Origin: Chloroflexota bacterium
GTDB taxonomy: Bacteria; Chloroflexota; Anaerolineae; UBA2200
Direction: 5' to 3'
Length of the DNA: 64,000 bases
Assembly: GCA_030607875.1 (NCBI GenBank)
Contig: JAUWJD010000014.1
Location: forward strand, 1 to 64,000
Both the position numbers and the translations under genes were made by a program. Positions 57,676 to 64,000 of the stretch are shown piece after piece. The notes beneath the pieces were generated by a model. The model did no database searches. It was not told the origin of the DNA and saw only the letters and a list, made by a program, of their open reading frames with translations. Numbering within the stretch: position 1 is the stretch's first letter; every line of letters begins with the position of its first letter.

Positions 57676-57835
57676 CCCGAAGGTCCCCCGTCGGAGCCGT
57701 CGCCTTGGGCCTTGTCTTCGCCAAGATCTTCGACGAGACCTTCGGCGGTCGCCCGCAGGTGCCCACGGGGCATGCAGAGCACATGCAGAGCACGAACTGC
57801 TGCCATTTCTTCGGCGGGGCTAGGCGGGGCCGCGG
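57676..57835. repeat. Long dispersed repeat, copy 2
   Basis: Same orientation and text as copy 1 (CGTCGGAGCCGTCGCC...CACGGGGCATGCAGAGCAC) with an added GCTGCCATTTCTTCGGCGGG shared with copy 3. It separates the regulator gene from znuA. Confidence 0.8.
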
Positions 57836-57846
57836 GGAAAAAAACC

Positions 57847-58266
57847 CTAGGACTGGCAATCAAGGCACAAACCCGAGAGCTGCAGCAAGTGGTCATCCAC
57901 CTGATAGCCCGTCGCTTCCTCGACGCGCGCAATCAGGGCTTGCAGGTCCGCAAATCCTTGAAACTCGGCGGCACGGCCGCACTGGCGGCAGATCAGGGCA
58001 TGGGAGTGGCCGGGTGAGCACGGCAAGTAGCCACGGCAGCCGTCCTCGCGGTGTACGCGGCGCACGCACCGCAGGTGCTCCAGCAGCGCCAGGGTGCGGT
58101 ACACCGTCACCAGGCCCAGCTTGCGATGCACCCGCCTCCCCTGCTCCAATATCTCCCTCGGCGAAAGCGGAACGGACGTCGCCAGCAGCACATCCATCAC
58201 CGCCCGTCGAGAAGCCGTGATGCGAAAGCCTTCAGCAGAAAGCCGCTTCTTCCAGTTGGACATCAA
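57847..58266 (-). CDS. Fur-family regulator, probably Zur
   Basis: A 139-aa winged-helix regulator. The HTH lies at about 15-60 (TASRRAVMDVLLATSVPLSP and VTVYRTLALLEHL, the Fur recognition helix). Structural zinc: CRQCG and CLDC, two CxxC pairs. The His-rich PGHSHALIC (HSH) is the regulatory-metal region. Its place upstream of a Znu-type importer makes Zur likely, although Fur or Mur cannot be excluded. A promoter with a palindromic operator precedes it, suggesting autoregulation. Confidence 0.82.
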   Translation of the reverse strand: MMSNWKKRLSAEGFRITASRRAVMDVLLATSVPLSPREILEQGRRVHRKLGLVTVYRTLALLEHLRCVRRVHREDGCRGYLPCSPGHSHALICRQCGRAAEFQGFADLQALIARVEEATGYQVDDHLLQLSGLCLDCQS

Positions 58267-58276
58267 GCACCCTTAA

Positions 58277-58325
58277 TGAAAAGTTTTTTCAACTACAGTA
58301 TAGTAGCAATGCTTTGGACAGTCAA
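58277..58325 (-). promoter_or_regulatory. Promoter and Fur/Zur-type operator of the metal regulon
   Basis: On the minus strand TTGACT (58325-58320), 17 bases, TATACT (58302-58297), then the palindrome TGAAAAAACTTTTCA (58291-58277) placed over the probable transcription start. The gene begins 10 bases further on. The upstream gap 58330-58751 holds only short GTACGCGA tandem repeats. Confidence 0.7.
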
Positions 58326-58751
58326 ATCGGGGGTACGCGAGTACGCGAGTACGCGATTGCACGAAGACAGTCCCCATTCGTGGCATTCGTGTACCAATTA
58401 CGCACTTCTGGGTGATCCCCAATCGGCAAGTTGCCTATTTCAGCACAGTGTAGTATCATACTTATGATTCTCGGCACAATGATGGATACAGGCGAAGGGG
58501 CATCTATCGTACATCGCAGCCGCAACCTACACCACCCATCCGAATACCGCGTCTCGCGGTATTCGCGTCACCGTTCCGTGCCCCTCTGTACCTTCTTGCA
58601 CTCTCTAGCTGAAGTGTATCCATCGGCTGTGTGAGTCAAGTCTGGGGTGTTTCCTGGGGTCTATTCACTACAGGGGAGCGCCCCACCGGCCCTCGACCTG
58701 GCACTTTCGCTTGGTGGGCGGGTAGGGGGAAAAGGAAAAGGAGAAGGGGAG

Positions 58752-61169
58752 ATGAAGGCCAGGATTGGGCTTTACATGATCCTTGTTTGCGCGCTGTTAC
58801 TGCCGGGAAGAGCGCCAATCAAGGCGCAGTCTGAGCAACAGACTGCGCCCGAGAATCGCTACTCACTTCACTTCGACGGCCACGACGACTACGCAGAGGC
58901 GGATGCGGCCCTCACCGGCCAGGGCCCATTCTCGGTGGCCGCCTGGGTCAAGACGACTGCTGCCAGGGACCAGGTCATCATCCAGCAGCGCAGTCCGTCA
59001 GTGTTTAATGGCGAGTACCAGCTGCGGCTCCTGCCTGATGGGAAGGTACTGTGGTGGACCTTCGGCGAGAGCCAGTTAGGCTTCGAGTTCGAGTCGAATC
59101 GGATGGTGAATGATGGGAACTGGCATCACGTCGCCGCGGTCCGCGAGTTCGACGGGACCGGACGGATCTACATCGACGGCGTGCTCGACAACTCCCAGTC
59201 CTCGCCGTCGCGCACGCTGGTCAGCACCCACGTGTACGTCGGCGCGGACATGCGCGACAGGCAGCACTATTTCGAGGGCTCAATCGACGAGGTCGGTGTG
59301 TGGGCTACTGCACTTGAACCTGAGGAGGTCAGGGCGGTCGCGGCTGGCACCGCGGTCACCCGCGACCTAGCTGCATTCTGGCGATTCCAACTCGGCACTG
59401 GGGAATGGGCGCTCGATGAATCCGGCAACTCGAATCACGCTGCCCTTCTCGGGCCACTGTGGCATACAGATGTACCGTACGGTGTGGGTGAGCAGGACTC
59501 GTATCTAGCCATCACTGACGTCATGGTGTGGAACTCGGGAGACGATGTGGCATGGCCACCCGGACCCGCATATACTGGGGTCACGTGGGAACGGCCGAAC
59601 GGCCAAGGAGTCTGTTCCGCCCCTGAGAAGTGGGTGCAAGCTTCCGACGTCAATGTTGATATCGGAGGGACCTACGCTTACATCTGGGTCAAGTACGAAC
59701 TTGTGCCTCGAACCGCAAGCATACCGGTGCTAACGGGTATCGCAGTAAGCGAATGGCCCAACTGGAATGTGTCGTGCCCGTCAGGCTACGTAAACGCCGG
59801 AGGCGGGGGCGGCGTAGCCGCACCAACGGGCTCGTTGACAACGCGGACCAAGTCCGGCTGCAAGAGATCAGGACTATGCGTGCGATACACCCCGATGAAT
59901 CAAACTGAGACCTTCATTTCCAACCTCAGCATTAGCTACACGGACCTTGAGCAGGCGTGTCCGGGTCTGTGCGCGTCAAACGCTGGCTTCTGGACGATGC
60001 AGCCCGATGGGTACGACATTCACAAGGGCTGTGGCGGCAAGTACATGTACCTATGCTACAACGAGGCGCGGCACTGGCCGCCGATGCCGACTTCGCCCGG
60101 CGAGCCGGACGACACAGCCAAACGGAGACTCCTTCAAGCGTACGCTCCCCGTGTGTGGCTGGCTGACTACGAGCCAGATTGGCCCCCCGGCGAGCACTTC
60201 TATCCGTCGTCCGTTGAGTGGTCGTTCGAGCATCTGGATCGCGTATGGCAGTCTGAATGGATCTCCCTGTTTCCGCCCGAGCTCTCTTGGGCCTGGTGGT
60301 TGCGCACCAAGCAGGCACTGGACTCACCATCGGACCACCATCTCCCAGTCTTCCATGGATGCGATGGCAAGTCGACCCCCAATCCATGTACGCTCGACGA
60401 GACACCTGTCTACGCATTCTGGGACAAAGTCGAAATCGACGTTGAGGGCGTCGGCGTGACTGTCGTCGATCTTGTGTACTTCATGTGGTATCCGTACAAC
60501 CGTGGGAAGTCCGTTCTTGGCACCACCTACGGACACCACGTGGGAGATTGGGAGCATGCAACAGTACGGCTCACGCAACACTGGGCGAACGGCGTTTGGT
60601 CGCTGAAGCCATCCCAAATGCATCTGCCCTATCACGAGAGCGGCGTGACTCATCAATGGCAGGCACTAGAGAAGGTCGTGTGGCAAGTGTGGTTGCCGAT
60701 CATTATCACTGATGGTCCTGTACAATCGCCACTCTCGGTGCCTGACCATCATGAGAGCGGTCTGCATGCAGTCCACACTGTCGGTAGCGATTCGCCCTTG
60801 ACACATGCGGTAGTGTTCGCCGCCTGGGGATCACACGGTTTGTGGAGTACACCGGGACAGCACTGGTACAAGAAGACACCGGTGGGAACCTTGTACGACT
60901 ACACAGGCTACGGTACGGCGTGGGACACTTGGAAGTTGGTCGAGGCCTACGACTTTGATAGGAAGGTGGGCCTAGGTTCGAGTGCATGGCCGGTTTGGAT
61001 GAGCAAGAACTACCGCGACCAGAGCGTCGGCGATGCGAATCCAAGTAGCGGCCCCATCTACAGGTGGGGCAATCAAAAGTGGGGATCGGTCTTTGGGCAA
61101 TACCGACTTGCAGATGGTCCGACAGGCCCCGTCGACAAGTCAGTCTGGGATAACCCGATCCTCCGCTAG
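58752..61169 (+). CDS. Secreted LamG-MABP-Vps62-like protein
   Basis: An 805-aa secreted protein. The ATG follows GGAGAAGGGGAG. Signal peptide, residues 1-26 (LYMILVCALLLPGRAPIKAQ). A LamG/concanavalin domain is at about 35-230 (YSLHFDGHDDYAEADAAL, then NWHHVAAVREF and GSIDEVGVWATALEPEEV). A MABP-like beta domain is at about 250-390. The C-terminal half (about 460-800) has APRVWLADYEPDWPPGEHFY and YGHHVGDWEHATVRL, which recall the Vps62 family. Such bacterial proteins are rare and have no known role; membrane or lipid binding is possible from the MABP and Vps62 links. It stands alone on the plus strand. Confidence 0.6.
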   Translation: MKARIGLYMILVCALLLPGRAPIKAQSEQQTAPENRYSLHFDGHDDYAEADAALTGQGPFSVAAWVKTTAARDQVIIQQRSPSVFNGEYQLRLLPDGKVLWWTFGESQLGFEFESNRMVNDGNWHHVAAVREFDGTGRIYIDGVLDNSQSSPSRTLVSTHVYVGADMRDRQHYFEGSIDEVGVWATALEPEEVRAVAAGTAVTRDLAAFWRFQLGTGEWALDESGNSNHAALLGPLWHTDVPYGVGEQDSYLAITDVMVWNSGDDVAWPPGPAYTGVTWERPNGQGVCSAPEKWVQASDVNVDIGGTYAYIWVKYELVPRTASIPVLTGIAVSEWPNWNVSCPSGYVNAGGGGGVAAPTGSLTTRTKSGCKRSGLCVRYTPMNQTETFISNLSISYTDLEQACPGLCASNAGFWTMQPDGYDIHKGCGGKYMYLCYNEARHWPPMPTSPGEPDDTAKRRLLQAYAPRVWLADYEPDWPPGEHFYPSSVEWSFEHLDRVWQSEWISLFPPELSWAWWLRTKQALDSPSDHHLPVFHGCDGKSTPNPCTLDETPVYAFWDKVEIDVEGVGVTVVDLVYFMWYPYNRGKSVLGTTYGHHVGDWEHATVRLTQHWANGVWSLKPSQMHLPYHESGVTHQWQALEKVVWQVWLPIIITDGPVQSPLSVPDHHESGLHAVHTVGSDSPLTHAVVFAAWGSHGLWSTPGQHWYKKTPVGTLYDYTGYGTAWDTWKLVEAYDFDRKVGLGSSAWPVWMSKNYRDQSVGDANPSSGPIYRWGNQKWGSVFGQYRLADGPTGPVDKSVWDNPILR

Positions 61170-61418
61170 CGCCGTCGAGAAGCTGCCTATTGCAGGCAGC
61201 CGATATGCCGACCGAGAGTGGATTCTGTGATTTCGCAGATTCCCAGAGACCATTGTGCAGAGGCCGTCGCGAGGTCGGTGTAGACGTTAGCGGATAGGCC
61301 AAGATGCCGGAGGATCGTAGACAGCAGTGGCGGCAAGGACTCCACGTGGGCACAGTCCTGACCCCGCCCGCGAATCCGAGTCAGCGTGATCTCATGGTGA
61401 TGAAACGCCCGCAGGAGC
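61170..61418 (+). other. Intergenic stretch without a supported gene
   Basis: No open frame with conserved features. Base composition is unlike the flanking protein genes. Confidence 0.4.
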
Positions 61419-61631
61419 CGCCGCGCGGTCGAGCAGGCCGCCATGGAGTCCGATCCGCAGAAGCGCAAGGAGCTGTACTTCGAAGCGGAGAAGATGCTGT
61501 GTGTCGATGAGGCAGTGACCATCCCCCTCTACTACTACACCACCGTGGACTGCAACAACCCGTACGTCGAGCGCACTTACCAGCTCGTCGGCGAGCAGCA
61601 CTGGGAGAAGTGGAAGATCAAAGCGCACTAG
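61419..61631 (+). pseudogene. C-terminal fragment of a peptide-type solute-binding protein
   Basis: In frame it reads VEQAAMESDPQKRKELYFEA, then AVTIPLYYYTTVD and EKWKIKAH. This is the standard ending of family 5 (oligopeptide/nickel) binding proteins (EDP-KRKxLYxxAxxIL...IPLYYYT). The upstream 450 residues are missing. No partner permease genes are present. Confidence 0.75.
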
Positions 61632-61645
61632 GCGCCTGAGTTCGC

Positions 61646-61699
61646 AACACAAAGACGCGAAGACACAAAGGAATCCAGGTGTCTTCGTGTCTTTGTGTT
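61646..61699. terminator. Long hairpin, terminator or REP-like
   Basis: Arms CACAAAGACGCGAAGACAC and GTGTCTTCGTGTCTTTGTG (19 bases, one mismatch), with a 12-base loop, follow the fragment's stop. No T-run. Such ACAAAGACACGAAG hairpins are frequent in intergenic DNA of related genomes. Confidence 0.55.
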
Positions 61700-61737
61700 T
61701 GGCGATGGGATTGCTGGCAACGAATGGCTTCGCCAAA

Positions 61738-61953
61738 AGCCCGCCTAGCCCTGCCGAAGAAATGGCAGGACCTTCGGCCCTGCCGAAGAAATGGCAGCAG
61801 TTCGTGCTCTGCATGTACTCTGCATGCCCCGTGGGCACCTGCGGGTGACGGGCGCCGGCCGAAGGTCTCGTCGAAGATCTTGGCGAAGACAAGGTCGTAG
61901 ATCTTGACGAAGGCAAGGCCATAGGCGACGGCTCCGACGGGGGACCTACGGCG
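61738..61953. repeat. Long dispersed repeat, copy 3 (inverted)
   Basis: Opposite orientation to copies 1 and 2, with internal duplications (CCTGCCGAAGAAATGGCAG twice, and two versions of GAAGATCTTGGCGAAGACAAGG). The remaining 61954-62164 holds no supported gene. Confidence 0.78.
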
Positions 61954-62164
61954 GATAAGCGGATCGGGGATGCGCAAATCACCCGTTTGTCCGCTTCCCA
62001 TCCGTTGACAAACCTCCGCCTAGAGCTCAAGCATCGAGCTGAATACACAAAGCGCGCTCAAAGCGGGTTCGGGAACTGTCGATGCAGCAGTCCAGCAGGC
62101 GTTGCTGCCGACGCCTTCTCGCGCCCCCCGTCAACACATGCCTCCGGCAGACCGATAGGCGATT

Positions 62165-63877
62165 TCACCTGCTCTCCACCCGCAACCTGCTCCCTTCTTC
62201 TCCAGCCCGGCCATCCGCCTTGACCACCATCAAGGCCATGTCGTCGTGTTGCACAGCGCCCACCTGGAAGCGATCTACGCTTTCGAAAATGAGCTGGCAC
62301 ATCTCCTGTGCGCTCAAGCCCGCCCCCTCCCCTTCACCTCGGCGCCCCCCCTGCCTGGCTGGTAACAGGACCCCGCCTGCGGTCGCAGAGCGCCGTTCGT
62401 CGGCACCAGAGACCGTTTCGCAGAGACGCTCCCCGCCAAAGAACTCCCCATCCCGTGAACTCGCATCGGTGATCCCGTCACTGTAGAGCACCAGCAAGTC
62501 TCCCGGGTGCAGATCCACCTGGGCCTCCTCCAACGTCACTTCTTCCCACAAGCCGAGCAGCATACCCCGGGCTGCCAGGAATCGGCACCCGCCATTGTTG
62601 GGACTGTAGAGCAATGGGCGGTCATGTCCAGCCCGGGCATAGCGCAGGGTGCCTTGCGCTGGGTCGAGCACACCGTAGAACACGGTCACAAACATGTCCG
62701 CCTGGCTCATCTCCAGCAGCAGCCTGTGGACGCTCAGCAGCACCTGGCGTGGCGATGAACTGCGCTTGGCCTCAGCATGGACCAGGCTGCGCGTGAGGGC
62801 CATGTACAGGGCGGCGGCCATGCCTTTGTCTGACACGTCTGCCATGACCAAACCGACGCGTCCATCGCCCAGCGGGATCACGTCGTAGAAATCACCCCCC
62901 ACCTGCCGTGCAGCCCGGCTTCGGGCGGCAAAATGGAATCCCGGAAGCTCTGGAAACTCCTGTGGAAGGATGCTCTGCTGAAGCTTCCGGGCAAGGTCCA
63001 ATTCATGCTCCAGCCTCTCCTTTTCCAGCAGACCAGCGTGGGCTTCCTGCAGTTCATGATAGGCCTGTGTGAGCTTCTGGTGGTTATCTCGCAGGTCGGT
63101 GGCCGAGTGCTCCAGTTCCCGTCGGGAGGTGAGGAGCCGGTGACGCATGTCTTCCATCTGCTGCGCCAGCACGCGCACTTCGCCGCTGCCCTGGATCTCA
63201 ACCGGAGTCTCCAGGTCTCCAGCCGCTATCTGCCGGGTGGCTGCCTCCAGGGCAGTGACAGGCCTGACAATCGTCCGTTGTGTCAGCACATAGCCGCCGA
63301 TCAGCAGGCCTATCGCACTGGCGAAGAACAGCCCCTGGATGCCATGCAGGTGAATCAGCTTATGCTCGGCCGCTGCCTCGAACAACCGCACTGCTGCATC
63401 CATCTCCTGGAGAATCACAGGGGAGAGGGCCTCGATCTCGCGCACAGCCGCGACAAAGATCGCGCTCCCAGGCTCAGCTTCCTGCACCACCTCCACCTCT
63501 TGCCGGAACCGTTCCCACAGCTCGGCCACCTGCTGCAGTTGGGCGCGGATGTCCGCGTCCGTTGCCGGGGGCAGGGTGGCGGTTTCGTCGCCATAGCGGG
63601 CGGAACCTCCGTCCAGCAGTGCAGCGAGGGCCTGATCAAACAGATCTGCGGTCTCGACCAGCTCTGCGGGGTACTCTGAACCTGAGCCCTCTGCAACGCC
63701 CAGAACGGCCTTGGTCATCTTCTGAGTCAGCATGCGCTGCCGGCCCGCCAGGTTGATGCCCCGTGCGTCATGGGTCTGGGTCCTCACGCTGATGCCCGTG
63801 GCAGCCACCGACGCGGTGATAAGCACCAAGAAGCTGATGAATACCGCTCCCAGTTTGGCGCGGATGCTGGTCAGCAC
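62165..63877 (-). CDS. PilJ/HAMP sensor with SpoIIE (PP2C) phosphatase domain
   Basis: About 570 aa. Start at the GTG of VLTSIRAKLGAVF, after GGAGCG; upstream codons lack conservation. TM1 at about 8-28 (GAVFISFLVLITASVAA). A PilJ/NarX-type sensor begins INLAGRQRMLTQKMTKA. TM2 near 190 (GLFFASAIGLLIGGYVL), HAMP, coiled coil, then SpoIIE at about 310-540: ARQVGGDFYDV (metal Asp), VMADVSDKGMAAALYMAL, YSDGITDA and QHDDMALMVV. All metal-binding Asp residues are present. It would dephosphorylate an anti-sigma-factor antagonist in a partner-switching pathway. A Gly-rich insert (RRGEGEGAG) breaks the C-terminal part. Confidence 0.86.
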   Translation of the reverse strand: MLTSIRAKLGAVFISFLVLITASVAATGISVRTQTHDARGINLAGRQRMLTQKMTKAVLGVAEGSGSEYPAELVETADLFDQALAALLDGGSARYGDETATLPPATDADIRAQLQQVAELWERFRQEVEVVQEAEPGSAIFVAAVREIEALSPVILQEMDAAVRLFEAAAEHKLIHLHGIQGLFFASAIGLLIGGYVLTQRTIVRPVTALEAATRQIAAGDLETPVEIQGSGEVRVLAQQMEDMRHRLLTSRRELEHSATDLRDNHQKLTQAYHELQEAHAGLLEKERLEHELDLARKLQQSILPQEFPELPGFHFAARSRAARQVGGDFYDVIPLGDGRVGLVMADVSDKGMAAALYMALTRSLVHAEAKRSSSPRQVLLSVHRLLLEMSQADMFVTVFYGVLDPAQGTLRYARAGHDRPLLYSPNNGGCRFLAARGMLLGLWEEVTLEEAQVDLHPGDLLVLYSDGITDASSRDGEFFGGERLCETVSGADERRSATAGGVLLPARQGGRRGEGEGAGLSAQEMCQLIFESVDRFQVGAVQHDDMALMVVKADGRAGEEGSRLRVESR

Positions 63878-64000
63878 GTTAGATGCGCTCCTTTCGGTTT
63901 GTGGTGAGCAAGGCCCAGTGCCAGATGCCAGTTGACGTTCCAACGTGTCAACATTCCCAATTGCCTACTGCTGCTCCTGCCGGTGGACCTCCTCCAGCCT

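Overview
The window looks like a chromosomal stretch from a GC-rich member of the Chloroflexota, probably an Anaerolineae-like lineage. This is inferred from several traits: lipoproteins with Thr/Pro-rich linkers, 7TM-multi-PAS histidine kinases of the HisKA_2 type, Thermotoga-like sugar-acid genes, an IS701 element, and a very heavy load of short palindromic intergenic repeats. No rRNA or tRNA was seen, so the taxonomic call is soft.

Layout. (1) 0.1-5.7 kb, minus strand: a phage- or plasmid-like block with a small HTH protein, an HTH protein with a DnaA-N-like C-terminus, a large tail-like protein, a small baseplate-like protein and a lipoprotein. (2) 5.7-17.1 kb, plus strand: a signalling island with two paralogous 7TM/PAS/HisKA_2 kinases, a receiver-PAS-PAS regulator and a receiver-PAS-kinase protein that lacks its phospho-acceptor His. 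A REP-associated tyrosine transposase (RAYT) sits between REP arrays. (3) 17.2-20.2 kb: a LarA-family epimerase/racemase beside an SDR that looks like D-mannonate oxidoreductase (fructuronate reductase), then a lipoprotein. (4) 20.2-37 kb: an accessory region in which every intact gene is on the minus strand. It holds a UDG-family protein, DUF3795, a broken DinB, a HEPN-like protein, a type III-like Mod/Res pair, a nuclease, a methyltransferase, a deaminase, an SDR and a low-GC membrane protein. Between the genes lie attC-like sites and repeats resembling ORF-less group II introns. Two remnants of an integron-type integrase N-terminus lie on the opposite strand. An intact IS701 copy with a CTAA target duplication is present. 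I read this region as a decayed chromosomal integron or cassette array. (5) 37-54.5 kb, minus strand: glucuronokinase-like kinase plus GalU-type uridylyltransferase, then a catabolic cluster (UxaE, UxaC, IolO, IolN, IolM, two PfkB kinases and an ABC transporter). A HEPN/MNT toxin-antitoxin pair and an IS200-type transposase with mirrored repeat clusters are embedded in it. (6) 54.7-58.3 kb: a ZnuABC-type metal transporter with a Fur/Zur-family regulator behind a near-consensus promoter and operator. (7) 58.7-64 kb: a secreted LamG/Vps62-like protein, fragments, and a PilJ-HAMP-SpoIIE phosphatase.

How the genes may work together. IolM, IolN and IolO are the enzymes of the Thermotoga maritima myo-inositol route (scyllo-inosose to 3-dehydro-scyllo-inosose to 5-keto-L-gluconate to D-tagaturonate). 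UxaE would then give D-fructuronate, and the SDR at 18.6 kb D-mannonate. UxaC feeds glucuronate and galacturonate into the same intermediates. The LarA homologue beside the SDR could be a C2 epimerase joining D-mannonate and D-gluconate (inference). IolG, UxuA and KDG kinase are not in the window.

At least four repeat families recur between genes: RAYT-type REPs, an ~88-bp palindromic element with TACTGC/GCAGTA ends, a ~150-bp dispersed repeat, and the group II intron/attC-like family. Several genes carry single-base frameshifts in homopolymers or a Trp-to-stop change, which may be real decay or assembly error.
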